From Pontibacter russatus (GTDB lineage: Bacteria; Bacteroidota; Bacteroidia; Cytophagales; Hymenobacteraceae): DNA of 64,000 nucleotides. The notes beneath the pieces are model-generated. The model was not told the DNA's origin and ran no database searches. It saw only the letters and a list, made by a program, of their open reading frames with translations. The translations under genes were made by a program, and so were the position numbers. The stretch is from NCBI RefSeq assembly GCF_009931655.1, contig NZ_CP047984.1:3613001-3677000 (forward strand), in the 5' to 3' direction. Shown piece after piece: positions 1 through 11,644 of this stretch (positions are counted from its first letter, which is position 1; the number at the start of each line of letters is the position of its first letter).

Positions 1-1
1 G

Positions 2-604
2 AGCAAAGCCGAGGCGACCGCGCGCATCAAAACCTGGGTGGACCGGTTTGAGATACGCGAGTGGTTAGGCAAGCACATCGAAGACCTCTCGAAGGGGATG
101 CAGCAGAAGGTGCAGTTCATCGCCACGGTGCTGCACGAGCCGGCGCTGATCATCCTGGACGAGCCGTTCTCCGGTTTCGACCCCATCAACGCCAACCTGA
201 TCAAAGACGAAATCCTGCGCCTGCGCGACAACGGGGCCACCATCATCTTCTCGACGCACCGCATGGAGTCGGTGGAGGAACTCTGCGACAACATCGCCCT
301 CATCGACCGGGCTCAGAAGGTGCTGGACGGGCCCGTGAGGGAGGTGAAAGACGCCTACAAAACCGATACGTACCAGGTGATTGGCAACGGACAGTTGCTC
401 ATCCTGTCGCCGGATTTTCAGGTGCTGGAGCAGCAAGACAACCACGGCATCTTCAGGGCCCACATCAGGCTCCTGAACGGGGCCACGCCAAACGACCTGC
501 TGCGGTACCTTATCCAGCGCGTGGAGGTGCATTCTTTCGTGGAACTGGTGCCGAGCATCAATGATATCTTCATCCAAAAAGTAACCGAAACCCACCATGT
601 CTAA
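2..604 (+). CDS. ABC transporter ATP-binding protein, NatA-like (5' partial)
   Basis: This is the C-terminal part of an ABC ATPase; the reading frame is open from base 2, so the Walker A motif lies outside the window. Visible motifs are the signature LSKGMQQKVQ, Walker B LIILDEP followed by the D-loop SGFD, and the switch histidine in STHRM. A C-terminal regulatory-like tail of about 90 residues follows. The stop overlaps the start of the permease gene by 8 bases, so the two are translationally coupled. The pair resembles NatAB/YhaQP-type exporters, which couple ATP hydrolysis to export of sodium or small toxic compounds. The substrate cannot be told from sequence. Confidence 0.93.
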   Translation, partial: SKAEATARIKTWVDRFEIREWLGKHIEDLSKGMQQKVQFIATVLHEPALIILDEPFSGFDPINANLIKDEILRLRDNGATIIFSTHRMESVEELCDNIALIDRAQKVLDGPVREVKDAYKTDTYQVIGNGQLLILSPDFQVLEQQDNHGIFRAHIRLLNGATPNDLLRYLIQRVEVHSFVELVPSINDIFIQKVTETHHV

Positions 605-1952
605 AATCTGGTTGATCATACAGCGCGAGTACCTGACACGTGTGCGCAAGAAGAGCTTTATCATTATGACGCTGCTGACGCCGGTGCTGCTGGCCGCCTT
701 CATGATTCTGCCGGGGCTGCTCATCACCATGTCGGGCGAGACGGAGACGGTGATGGTGCTGGACGAGAGCGGCCTGTTCGAGGGCAAACTGGAGGACCAG
801 AAAGACCTGAAATTCATCCCGCTGGCGGGTTCGCTGGAACTGGCCAAGACGGTGTACCAGGAAACAGACAACACTGCGCTGCTATATATCCCGAAGCTGT
901 CGATAGACAACCCGGAGGGCATTACCATATATGGCAAGAAAAACACCAGCCTGCAGACGCAGGTGCGCCTCGAGAACGTGCTGGAGAAAGAGATTGAGAA
1001 CCAGCGCTTCCTGGCCTCCGGATTGGACCGCGCCACGCTGGACGAGATAGAGGCAGATATAAACCTGGAAACCATTAGCCTGAGCGATGAGGGCGAGAAA
1101 GACAACAACGCCATCGTGACTTCGATAGCGGGGGTGGCAGGAGCCGTGATCATCTACTTCTTCATCTTTCTGTACGGCGTGCAGATCATGCGCGGTGTGA
1201 TAGAGGAGAAGACGAGCCGCATTGTGGAGGTGATGATCTCCTCGGTGAAGCCTTTCCAACTGATGATGGGGAAGATCATCGGCATCGCCGCAGTGGGGCT
1301 CACGCAGTTCCTGCTTTGGATCGTGCTGTCGTTTATTGCCGTCACGGCTGTATCGGCTGCCTTTGGGGTAGATGCCGCCCCGTCGCCGGTAGAGCAGTTT
1401 GCCGCCGGGCAGGCCGCCGCACAGGGCGAAGCGGCAACTGAAGAAGACGGGACAACCGTAAATAACCCCGCCGATAACGAGATGGCCAACACGATAACCG
1501 ATGTGAAGGAAAGCTTTGCCAACCTGCCCATCGCGTTGATTTTCGGCTGTTTCCTGTTTTACTTCCTGGGCGGCTACCTGCTCTACGGCTCGCTGTTCGG
1601 GGCCATCGGCGCCGCCGTGGACAACGAGACCGACACGCAGCAGTTCATGATGCCGATCACTATCCCGCTCATCATCTCGTTCATCATGTCTTACTCGGTG
1701 GTGCTGAAAAACCCGGACGGGCCGGTGGCCTTCTGGATGTCGATTATCCCGTTCACCTCGCCCATCGTGATGATGGTGCGCGTGCCTTTCGGCGTGCCTG
1801 CCTGGGAGTTGCTGCTGTCGATGGCGCTGCTGGTGGCGGGCTTTATCTTCACCACCTGGATAGCGAGCCGCATTTACCGCGTCGGCATCCTGATGTACGG
1901 CAAAAAAATCAACTACAAGGAACTGTCGAAGTGGCTGTTCTACCGGGTGTAG
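597..1952 (+). CDS. ABC-2 type permease, NatB-like
   Basis: This 451-residue membrane protein is the partner of the preceding ATPase. It has one N-terminal membrane helix (about residues 20-45), a long extracytoplasmic segment, then five or so further helices in the C-terminal half (about 167-440). This is the layout of NatB/YhaP permeases (ABC2_membrane_3). An acidic, Ala/Gln-rich insert of roughly 50 residues (about 265-315) sits between helices and is probably an exposed loop. It very likely forms the transmembrane part of the exporter. A strong terminator follows. Confidence 0.9.
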   Translation: MSKIWLIIQREYLTRVRKKSFIIMTLLTPVLLAAFMILPGLLITMSGETETVMVLDESGLFEGKLEDQKDLKFIPLAGSLELAKTVYQETDNTALLYIPKLSIDNPEGITIYGKKNTSLQTQVRLENVLEKEIENQRFLASGLDRATLDEIEADINLETISLSDEGEKDNNAIVTSIAGVAGAVIIYFFIFLYGVQIMRGVIEEKTSRIVEVMISSVKPFQLMMGKIIGIAAVGLTQFLLWIVLSFIAVTAVSAAFGVDAAPSPVEQFAAGQAAAQGEAATEEDGTTVNNPADNEMANTITDVKESFANLPIALIFGCFLFYFLGGYLLYGSLFGAIGAAVDNETDTQQFMMPITIPLIISFIMSYSVVLKNPDGPVAFWMSIIPFTSPIVMMVRVPFGVPAWELLLSMALLVAGFIFTTWIASRIYRVGILMYGKKINYKELSKWLFYRV

Positions 1953-1978
1953 GTTTGTATCGAGTTAAAATCATATAT

Positions 1979-2010
1979 AACCGGCCTCTCCACAGGCCGG
2001 TTATTTTTTT
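1979..2010 (+). terminator. Rho-independent terminator of the ABC exporter operon
   Basis: A 9-bp stem (AACCGGCCT / AGGCCGGTT) with a 6-nt loop is followed by ATTTTTTT. Confidence 0.9.
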
Positions 2011-2038
2011 GTAAATTGAGTAAACGAAGCACGCGTAT

Positions 2039-2923
2039 ATGAACCGACTAGCTCTCCTTTTCCTGCTACTCCTGATGGTGACAACAACTGCCCCGGCACA
2101 AGAGAAAGACAAACCCGCTTACCGGCTCTTCAACAAGAAAGGCAGGCACATCAGTTACGGTAAAATGCTGGACGAGCTGGAGAAAGCGGATGTGGTGCTG
2201 TTCGGGGAGCAGCACAACGACCCGATTGCCCATTGGCTACAGTTGGAGGTGGCCAAAGATCTGTACCAGGCCCATCCGAGGCGCTTTGTTATCGGGACGG
2301 AGATGTTTGAGGCCGACGTGCAATTGGTGCTGAACGAGTATATGGCGGGCCAGGTGCCAGAGGCCAACTTCGAGCAGGAGTCGCGGCCGTGGCCTAATTA
2401 TAAGACGGATTACAGACCGGTGCTGCGCTATGCCAAAGAGAAAAACATACCGGTAGTGGCCACCAACGTGCCGCGCCGCTATGCTGCCGTAGTGTCGGGG
2501 GGAGGAATGAAGGCGCTGGACACTCTCTCGGAGGATGCGAAGCGCTATATCGCGCCGCTGCCGGTGGAGGTAGATATGAACCTGCCCGGCTACAAAGGCA
2601 TGCTGCGCATGTTTGGCAGCGGCACCCACGGCAATACCAAGAGCGAAAATATTGTGCAGGCGCAGGCGCTGAAAGACGCCACCATGGCGCATTTTATTCT
2701 GCGGCAGGTGGCGCAGGGCATGCAGGTGCTGCACCTGAACGGCGCCTACCACTCCGACAACTTCGAAGGCATCGGCTGGTACCTGAAGCAGGGCCAACCG
2801 GATATAAAAACCCGCACCATCACCACCGTGCTGCAGGACGAGCTGGAGAAACTGACGGAAGAAAATGAGGAGAAGGCGGATTATATCATCGTAGTGCCCT
2901 CCGGCATGACCCGTACGTATTGA
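2039..2923 (+). CDS. ChaN-like (haem-binding uptake / Tiki-type) secreted protein
   Basis: This 294-residue protein starts with a cleavable signal peptide (hydrophobic stretch at residues 4-16, then PAQE). The body carries the hallmark VVLFGEQHND (about residues 50-60) and a late LHLNGAYHSDNF histidine motif, as in the ChaN / EreA-like superfamily. ChaN proteins are reported to bind haem or iron; related Tiki domains are metalloproteases, so the biochemical role stays open. It stands alone, with a hairpin terminator on each side, and faces the IscA-type gene convergently. The start ATG lies in GTATATG with no Shine-Dalgarno sequence, which is normal for Bacteroidota. Confidence 0.82.
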   Translation: MNRLALLFLLLLMVTTTAPAQEKDKPAYRLFNKKGRHISYGKMLDELEKADVVLFGEQHNDPIAHWLQLEVAKDLYQAHPRRFVIGTEMFEADVQLVLNEYMAGQVPEANFEQESRPWPNYKTDYRPVLRYAKEKNIPVVATNVPRRYAAVVSGGGMKALDTLSEDAKRYIAPLPVEVDMNLPGYKGMLRMFGSGTHGNTKSENIVQAQALKDATMAHFILRQVAQGMQVLHLNGAYHSDNFEGIGWYLKQGQPDIKTRTITTVLQDELEKLTEENEEKADYIIVVPSGMTRTY

Positions 2924-2982
2924 TAGGCGTATTGCGTCTCTACACACAAGAAAGAACACCATATATAAACATATATAAAACA

Positions 2983-3014
2983 GCGAAGCCCGACTATATA
3001 TAGCCGGGCTTCGC
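2983..3014. terminator. Bidirectional terminator between convergent genes
   Basis: GCGAAGCCCG pairs with CGGGCTTCGC around an inner CTATATATAG palindrome. It serves the ChaN-like gene on the left and the IscA-type gene on the right. Confidence 0.8.
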
Positions 3015-3044
3015 CTATTAAAAAGAAAGAAGGTATCTGGTTCG

Positions 3045-3392
3045 TTACGCGGAGAAGGAGCTGCCGCAGCCGCAGGTGCTCTTCGCCTGTGGGTTGCTGA
3101 ACGTAAAGCCGCGCGCATTCAGGCCGTCCTGGAAATCGACTTGCATGCCCATGACGTACATGCCGTGCTTCTTGTCCATAATAAGGGTCAGGCCGTCGAT
3201 GTCATAGGTTTCGTCCGAATCCTTCGGTTTGTCGAAGCCCAGCAGGTACGACATGCCGGAGCAGCCGCCGCCCTGTACGCCCACGCGCAAACCATATTCC
3301 GCCGGTACGTTTTTCTCTTGCATTATATTTTTCGCCTCCGCTAAAGCTTTTTCGGTCAGCGTGATAGGTGCAGTTTTCGTTTCTGTTGCCAT
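3045..3392 (-). CDS. HesB/IscA-family iron-sulfur cluster assembly protein
   Basis: This A-type Fe-S carrier of 115 residues delivers clusters to apo-proteins in the cytoplasm. The three conserved cysteines are present: one in GGGCSGMSY and two in the C-terminal CGCGSSF. I chose the ATG at 3392 (MATETKT) rather than the longer frame to 3431: it gives the usual family length and has an AAAAGGG ribosome-site-like run about 9 nt upstream. A candidate -7 promoter box (TAAATTTG) lies at 3419-3426. It could be called ErpA or IscA; sequence alone does not separate them. Confidence 0.93.
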   Translation of the reverse strand: MATETKTAPITLTEKALAEAKNIMQEKNVPAEYGLRVGVQGGGCSGMSYLLGFDKPKDSDETYDIDGLTLIMDKKHGMYVMGMQVDFQDGLNARGFTFSNPQAKSTCGCGSSFSA

Positions 3393-3418
3393 AGTGTATG
3401 CCCTTTTATTTGTAGCCA

Positions 3419-3426
3419 CAAATTTA
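3419..3426 (-). promoter_or_regulatory. Candidate -7 box for the IscA-type gene
   Basis: On the minus strand this reads TAAATTTG, matching the Bacteroidota -7 consensus TAnnTTTG. No clear TTTG lies at the expected -33 distance. Confidence 0.4.
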
Positions 3427-3551
3427 CACAATTCTCTCGAATTATGCGCATGCTGCGGCGCGTTGTACTTCTTAAACAGCCGAAGCCCCGTAATGATTCA
3501 TGTGTCTTCCGTTAATTTTTTGCGATATTTAGACTTTCAACAGAGCCCGGT

Positions 3552-4085
3552 ATGAACGAAATCCTCCTTTTTATATTAGACCTTCTGAAGATTGCGCTGC
3601 CCGCCATTATTGTGGCCGTGGCCATGTATCACCTCGTGAAGAAGCATTACGAGCGGGACTATAAAGTGCGGCTGCTGGAACTGCGGCAGAAGAACGCGGA
3701 GGTGGTGCTGCCGATCCGGTTGCAGGCATACGAGCGCGTGGTGCTGCTGCTGGAGCGCATCACGCCGAGTAACCTGCTGCTGCGCGTGGGCGGCACCGGC
3801 CACACGGCCTCCGACTACCACCGCGTGCTGCTGAACGAGATCCGGAACGAGTTTAACCACAACATGTCGCAGCAGGTATATATGACGGAGCAGGCCTGGC
3901 AGCAGGTGAAGCACGCCCGGGAGGATGTGGTGAACCTGATCAACAAAACATACAAGGAGCTGCCGGAGAATGCCCGCGGCACCGACCTGGCCAAACGGAT
4001 TCTGGAAACGGTGTTGAGCACGGAGCAGGACCCCACCGCCCGCGCCCTCACCTATATCAAACAGGAGATAGCGCAGGTGTTTTGA
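3552..4085 (+). CDS. Membrane-anchored protein of unknown function
   Basis: This 177-residue protein has one N-terminal membrane helix (about residues 5-28) followed by a basic stretch and a mostly helical cytoplasmic domain with many charged residues. It resembles a small family found in Bacteroidota with no assigned function, and I recognise no catalytic motif. It stands alone and converges on the aminotransferase gene. The start ATG at 3552 directly precedes the membrane helix. Confidence 0.75.
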   Translation: MNEILLFILDLLKIALPAIIVAVAMYHLVKKHYERDYKVRLLELRQKNAEVVLPIRLQAYERVVLLLERITPSNLLLRVGGTGHTASDYHRVLLNEIRNEFNHNMSQQVYMTEQAWQQVKHAREDVVNLINKTYKELPENARGTDLAKRILETVLSTEQDPTARALTYIKQEIAQVF

Positions 4086-4182
4086 AGTTAGAGAGTTAAA
4101 AAGGAAAGAGGTAGAGAGTTAAATAGTTCGGAGATATTACATTACCAAACTTTATAAATCTCTAACTTTTTAGCTCAAAGGT

Positions 4183-5271
4183 TTATCCGAACAGCTCATT
4201 CAGTTTTGCCACCAGCGCCTCTACCTGTTGCGGGCTGTGCGCCGGGAAATTGGCGATCCGGATCTGGGTTTCTTTGTGCTTGCCGTAGCCGCTGCCGATG
4301 GCCATGTCAAACGCGGCCAGTTGCTTGTTCACCTCGGAGGCGGGTACGGTGGTATTGGCCACAATGGTGGTAGGAGAGCGGTGCGCGGGGTGCTTCACGG
4401 CCGGTGCAAAAGCCGTGCTCTGCTCCAGGTACGCATATATATGGTCTGCCTTCGCCTTCGTCTCTTTCCTGATTTCCGCCACCCCTTTGCTGTTCATATC
4501 CTCCAGTACTTTGCCCAGCAGGTATATAGCCAGCACATTCGGCGTTTCCACGGTCTGGTTTACCTTGGCCTTGCTCAGCAGGGAGGGCAGGCTGTGATAG
4601 GAGCCAATTACCTGACCGCTTGCCGCCAAAGCTTCGGCTTTGGCAATGCAGCGCTCGTTCAGGAGCCACACGCCCAGGCCGGCCGGCAGACCGAAACACT
4701 TCTGCACCGAGAAGTACACCGCATCCACCTTGTCAAAATCAAAAGCCGGGTAGGGCAGCGAAGAAACGGCATCCACATATATAAGCGCCTCAGGAGCAGC
4801 CTTTTCCCGGAACCTGTTTATATCTTCCACAGGGATGCTGGCGCCCGAACTGGTCTCGTTCTGGATGAGCGCCACCAATTCTGCGGTGCCAGGCACACTA
4901 ATTTTTTCTACGTCGAAACCTTCCCCGAACGGAGCTGCGTATTTCTGCGCCTTGCGGCCCAACTCCTGCGCCGTCTCAAAGAATCTCTCGGAAAAGGAGC
5001 CGTTTGTGAGGTGGAAACTCTCCTGCTGCACGTTGTTCTGTATCGCCCGCTCCCACACCTCCGTGGCCGAAGCCAGAAACAGCACCTCGTAGTTCGCGGG
5101 CAGTTGCAGCAACTGGCGCAACCCTGCCACGGCATGGGCATATACCTCCTGAAACTGCTTGCTGCGGTGAGAGATGCTGCCGATCTTCTCCTGCAGCGCC
5201 GTCTGCATGTGCTGCGGCACCGTAGGGTACAGCTCCGAAGGGCCCGGGGTGAAGTATATCTTGTTGTTCAT
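4183..5271 (-). CDS. serC: Class V aminotransferase, probable phosphoserine aminotransferase
   Basis: This 362-residue PLP enzyme begins MNNKIYFTPGPSELY, typical of class V fold-type I aminotransferases. The PLP lysine is in YFSVQKCFG, close in form to the SerC motif, and the PLP-phosphate aspartate region is YVDAVSSLPY. Alanine-glyoxylate aminotransferases share this fold. The gene lies directly downstream of a SerB-SerA fusion, so SerC (3-phosphohydroxypyruvate plus glutamate to phosphoserine) is the best reading. The inner ATG at 5271 is preferred because the 12 upstream codons look like spacer. Confidence 0.85.
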   Translation of the reverse strand: MNNKIYFTPGPSELYPTVPQHMQTALQEKIGSISHRSKQFQEVYAHAVAGLRQLLQLPANYEVLFLASATEVWERAIQNNVQQESFHLTNGSFSERFFETAQELGRKAQKYAAPFGEGFDVEKISVPGTAELVALIQNETSSGASIPVEDINRFREKAAPEALIYVDAVSSLPYPAFDFDKVDAVYFSVQKCFGLPAGLGVWLLNERCIAKAEALAASGQVIGSYHSLPSLLSKAKVNQTVETPNVLAIYLLGKVLEDMNSKGVAEIRKETKAKADHIYAYLEQSTAFAPAVKHPAHRSPTTIVANTTVPASEVNKQLAAFDMAIGSGYGKHKETQIRIANFPAHSPQQVEALVAKLNELFG

Positions 5272-5327
5272 GTTTGGTTCTGTTCTACAGCAGTTTCTTA
5301 AAACCAATTATATCCCATCGGTAAAGA

Positions 5328-5341
5328 CGCATCCGGATGCG
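5328..5341. repeat. Short palindrome of the GACGC family
   Basis: CGCATCCGGATGCG is a perfect 14-bp palindrome inside GTAAAGACGC...GCGGG. It resembles the palindrome at 32070-32089 and GACGC-rich spacers elsewhere in the window. Confidence 0.5.
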
Positions 5342-5396
5342 GGAAACTCTCTGTTTCTGTAAATGGCTATGCAATCAACAATTTAACAATCAACGA

Positions 5397-7289
5397 TTAA
5401 TACAGCATCCTGAACTTGATGGTGTGCGGTATGCGGCGCATGTCGTTCACCAACTGCTTGTCGTATTTCTTGTCTACGTCCGTAATCACATAGCCCACGC
5501 GCTCGTTCGTTTTGAGGTACTGGCCCAGGATGTTCACCTGGTTTTTGGCGAGCACATTGTTGATGTCGGCCAGCACGCCCGGCACGTTGGCGTGGATATG
5601 GATGAGCCGGTGTGCGTTCTTCAGTTCCGGCAGCTGGATGTTCGGGAAGTTCACGCTCTGGTAGGTGTTGCCCGAGTTGATATAATCCATGATGCGGTTC
5701 GGAACGAAGTTGGCGATGTTCACCTGCGCCTCCGAGGTGCTGCCGCCAATGTGCGGCGTCAGGATGACGTTCGGCAGCCCGCGCAGCTCACTCACGAAAG
5801 GCTCGCTGTTGGTGGCAGGCTCCTGTGGGAACACGTCTACGGCGGCGCCGCGCAGCTTCCCAGATTTGAGGCTGTCTACCAGTGCGGCAATATCCACCAC
5901 GTGGCCGCGGCTCAGGTTCAGGAAGATGGCACCCTTTTTCATGGCGGCAAATTCCGCCGCGCCTATCATGTTCTTGTTCTCCGGGCGGCCGTCCACGTGC
6001 AGCGTCACAAAGTCCGATATCTCCAGCAGTTCCTGCAGCGTGTTGCACTTGCGGGCGTTGCCGAGCTGCAGTTTCTCCACCACATCGTAGTAGTACACCA
6101 CCATGCCCATGGCCTCTGCCAGCACCGACAGCTGCGCACCAATGTTGCCGTAGCCTACGATGCCCAGTTTCTTGTCGCGGACCTCAAAGCTGCCTGTGGC
6201 CGACTTGTCCCAGTTGCCCTGGTGCATTTTGCTGCTCTTGTCCACAATGCCCCGGCTCAGCATGATAATCTGGCCGATGGCCATTTCCACCACGCTGCGG
6301 GTGTTGCTGTAGGGCGCGTTAAACACGGCGATACCAGCCTCCAGGCAGGCATCCAGGTCAATCTGGTTCGTGCCGATGCAGAAGGCGCTCACGCTCATCA
6401 GGCGGTTGGCGTGCTCCAGCACCCGGCGCGTCACGTGCGTCTTGCTCCGGATGCCCAGTATCGACACGTTCTGAATCTTTTCGCAGAGCTCGTCTTCGCT
6501 CAGGGCTCCGGACATGGTCTCTACCTGGTAGCCTTCGCTGCGGAACAGCTCTACTGCCTTAGGGTGGATGTTCTCCAGCAGCAGCACGCTGATTCTGTTT
6601 TTGGGGTAGGAGATGGCCATCGGCAGTTTGTTCTGGTACAGGAACTCGTCAAGGCTGGGGGCTATATGCTCGGCTTTTGCCAGCACGCTTTCGCGCGCCA
6701 CGTTCTCGGTAAAGGCATAGAATTTATTGGCCAGTCCGGCCTCTTTTATTTCGTAGTCGGTGTAGCCGTCGCCAATCACGTACACGTCGCCGGAGAGAGC
6801 CAGCTTCTCCAGAAGCTTGATTTTCCCTTTGTCGAGGCTCAGCACGTTCTCCTCGTCAAACCCGGTGATGTTGCCGTTCTCGTCCAGCTTAAAGGTATTG
6901 GCGTAAATATTCTCTTCCTTGATGCCGTACTCTGTCACGATGGGCGTGATGAACTCCTTGAACCCGCTCGACACGATAAATATCTGGTCAGAGTACTCCG
7001 TCAGGAACTCCTTGTTGCGGCGGACAGACTCCGATACTTTGTCCTGCAGCCTGAGGATGAGGTGCGGCAGGTGCCGCTGGTGTGCCCGTAGCAGCGCCAG
7101 CCGCTTGCGCAGGCCCTCGGCAAACGAGCTTTCCCCGGCCATAGCGCTGTCCGTCAGTTGCCTTACCTGCTGCAGCACGCGGTCTTTCTCCGGATCTCCT
7201 TCCAGCGACAATTCGCCCAACTCGTCGAGGGCCTCTACTTTCGTGAAAGTGCTGTCAAAATCGATGATGAAGTATTTGTCTTTGCTCAT
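5397..7289 (-). CDS. Phosphoserine phosphatase - phosphoglycerate dehydrogenase fusion (SerB-SerA)
   Basis: This 630-residue protein holds two serine-pathway enzymes. Residues 1 to about 215 are a HAD-IB phosphatase: motif I is DFDST (nucleophile near residue 10), motif II is VSSGF, and GDGYTD carries the metal-binding aspartates. From about residue 230 a D-3-phosphoglycerate dehydrogenase follows, with VGYGNIGAQ for NAD binding, a catalytic Arg/Glu/His set ending in TPHIGGST, and a C-terminal ACT-like domain (from about 555) that in this family senses serine. With the neighbouring aminotransferase it covers 3-phosphoglycerate to serine. A -7 box (TATTTTTG) lies upstream at 7349-7356. Confidence 0.95.
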   Translation of the reverse strand: MSKDKYFIIDFDSTFTKVEALDELGELSLEGDPEKDRVLQQVRQLTDSAMAGESSFAEGLRKRLALLRAHQRHLPHLILRLQDKVSESVRRNKEFLTEYSDQIFIVSSGFKEFITPIVTEYGIKEENIYANTFKLDENGNITGFDEENVLSLDKGKIKLLEKLALSGDVYVIGDGYTDYEIKEAGLANKFYAFTENVARESVLAKAEHIAPSLDEFLYQNKLPMAISYPKNRISVLLLENIHPKAVELFRSEGYQVETMSGALSEDELCEKIQNVSILGIRSKTHVTRRVLEHANRLMSVSAFCIGTNQIDLDACLEAGIAVFNAPYSNTRSVVEMAIGQIIMLSRGIVDKSSKMHQGNWDKSATGSFEVRDKKLGIVGYGNIGAQLSVLAEAMGMVVYYYDVVEKLQLGNARKCNTLQELLEISDFVTLHVDGRPENKNMIGAAEFAAMKKGAIFLNLSRGHVVDIAALVDSLKSGKLRGAAVDVFPQEPATNSEPFVSELRGLPNVILTPHIGGSTSEAQVNIANFVPNRIMDYINSGNTYQSVNFPNIQLPELKNAHRLIHIHANVPGVLADINNVLAKNQVNILGQYLKTNERVGYVITDVDKKYDKQLVNDMRRIPHTIKFRMLY

Positions 7290-7348
7290 GGCTGTATATG
7301 AAATTGGGCGGTGCTTTCCGCTAAAGCACGACTATGGGAATGAAGCCG

Positions 7349-7356
7349 CAAAAATA
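7349..7356 (-). promoter_or_regulatory. Candidate -7 box of the serine operon
   Basis: On the minus strand this reads TATTTTTG, matching TAnnTTTG. It overlaps the 3' side of the bshA terminator; the -33 element is not clear. Confidence 0.4.
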
Positions 7357-7360
7357 AACA

Positions 7361-7394
7361 AAAGAACCGGAAACATACAGTGCTCCGGTCCTTT
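7361..7394 (-). terminator. Terminator downstream of bshA
   Basis: ACCGGA pairs with TCCGGT, and the helix extends by A/T pairs past one mismatch. On the minus strand it ends in a T-rich tail. Confidence 0.6.
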
Positions 7395-7424
7395 TTAAAT
7401 ATATGTTGCCTAAATCTGATAAGA

Positions 7425-8561
7425 TTATAGCAATGCGAGTTGTTTATTAATCGTTTTTTGATAAAAATCCTCGTAGATGGGCACGATTTTGTCAACGTCG
7501 AAGTCGGTGGCGCGCCGCAGGGCGTTCGCCTTAAAGCGCGGCAGGTTTTGGTCGTCAAGTATATAAAGCGCCTTTTCCACCATCTCGTCCACGGCGCCCA
7601 CCGGGCAGGTGAAGCCCGTTTCGCCGTCAATGTTCAGCTCTGGAATGCCGCCGGCGTTGGTGGATACCACCGGCACCTCGCAGGCCATGGCCTCCAGGGC
7701 GGCCAGGCCAAAGCTTTCTTTTTCGGACGGCATCAGGAACAGGTCAGCGATGGAGAGCACCTCCTCCACGGCATCCAGCTTCCCCAGAAAGCGTACGTCG
7801 TTGCAGATGCCCAGCTGGCGGCACAGCTTCTCCATCTTCGGGCGGTCCGGCCCGTCGCCCACCAGCAGCAGCTTGCTGGGGATCTGCTGCCGCACCTTCG
7901 CAAAGATGCGGATCACGTCGTCCACGCGCTTCACCGCCCGGAAGTTGGAGGTGTGTACCAGCAGTTTCTCGTTGTTCGGGCTGATGGCCATCCGGAAATG
8001 GTCTTTTTTCTGGCGTTTAAACTTGTCGAGGTTGATGAAGTTTGGAATGACTTCGATGTCTTTCTCTATTTGGAAGTAGTCGAAGGTTTCGGTGCGGAGG
8101 CTGTCCGACACCGCCGTCACCCCATCCGACTGGTTGATGCTGAACGTCACCACGGGCTCAAAAGAGGCGTCTTTGCCCACCAGCGTGATGTCGGTGCCGT
8201 GCAGGGTGGTGATAACGGGAATGCTGATGCCCTTGGTGCGGAGGATTTGCTTGGCCATATAGGCTGCCGAGGCATGCGGGATGGCATAATGCACGTGCAG
8301 CACGTCCAGCTTCTCGAAGCGCACAATGTCCACCATCTTGCTTGCCAGCGCCAGCTCGTAGGGCGGGTACTGGAAGAGCGGGTAAGACGGTATATATACT
8401 TCGTGGTAAAAAAGATTCTCGTTGAAGAGGTCGAGGCGGGCGGGCTGGCTATAAGTGATAAAATGCACCTGGTGGCCCTTCAGGGCCAGGGCCTTGCCCA
8501 ACTCTGTGGCCACCACGCCGCTACCCCCGAAGGTCGGGTAACAAACTATACCGATTCTCAT
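7425..8561 (-). CDS. bshA: N-acetyl-alpha-D-glucosaminyl L-malate synthase BshA
   Basis: This 378-residue GT4 glycosyltransferase starts MRIGIVCYPTFGGSGVVATE, very close to characterised BshA proteins. It catalyses the first step of bacillithiol synthesis, joining GlcNAc from UDP-GlcNAc to L-malate. The GT4 donor-binding motif EKESFGLAALEAM is intact near residue 275, and HVHYAIPHA (about residue 95) is also BshA-like. Bacillithiol is the cytosolic low-molecular-weight thiol in Firmicutes and many Bacteroidota. BshB and BshC are not in this window. Confidence 0.95.
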   Translation of the reverse strand: MRIGIVCYPTFGGSGVVATELGKALALKGHQVHFITYSQPARLDLFNENLFYHEVYIPSYPLFQYPPYELALASKMVDIVRFEKLDVLHVHYAIPHASAAYMAKQILRTKGISIPVITTLHGTDITLVGKDASFEPVVTFSINQSDGVTAVSDSLRTETFDYFQIEKDIEVIPNFINLDKFKRQKKDHFRMAISPNNEKLLVHTSNFRAVKRVDDVIRIFAKVRQQIPSKLLLVGDGPDRPKMEKLCRQLGICNDVRFLGKLDAVEEVLSIADLFLMPSEKESFGLAALEAMACEVPVVSTNAGGIPELNIDGETGFTCPVGAVDEMVEKALYILDDQNLPRFKANALRRATDFDVDKIVPIYEDFYQKTINKQLALL

Positions 8562-8574
8562 TAGGCTTTATATA

Positions 8575-8612
8575 TAAAAACAAAGGTGCAGCCAACCAAA
8601 GTTGCTGCACCT
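8575..8612 (-). terminator. Terminator of the GH3/beta-lactamase gene
   Basis: GGTGCAGC-c-AAC pairs with GTTGCTGCACC. On the minus strand it is followed by TTTGTTTTTATATA. Confidence 0.75.
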
Positions 8613-8632
8613 GCTAAACTACCGATTTTCAT

Positions 8633-11584
<2,952 letters not shown>

Positions 11585-11608
11585 CCTGTACTACGGTTTT
11601 TTTATTAA

Positions 11609-11639
11609 TTGGAACAAGTCAAAATTAAGCCTAATTTTG
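11609..11639 (+). promoter_or_regulatory. Bacteroidota-type promoter facing the 11.65-kb structured region
   Basis: TTG at 11609-11611, a 20-nt spacer and TAATTTTG at 11632-11639 fit the TTTG-N19/20-TAnnTTTG pattern. A mirror-image box, CAAAATTA at 11620-11627, could be the -7 element of the leftward GH3 gene. The two boxes form an inverted repeat with a 4-nt centre. Confidence 0.55.
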
Positions 11640-11644
11640 CAATA

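Noticed and set aside
5337..7091. Long open frame of 584 codons on the plus strand
   Set aside because: It lies antisense to the SerB-SerA fusion and is His/Val/Leu-rich, as expected of a reverse-frame shadow in GC-rich DNA.
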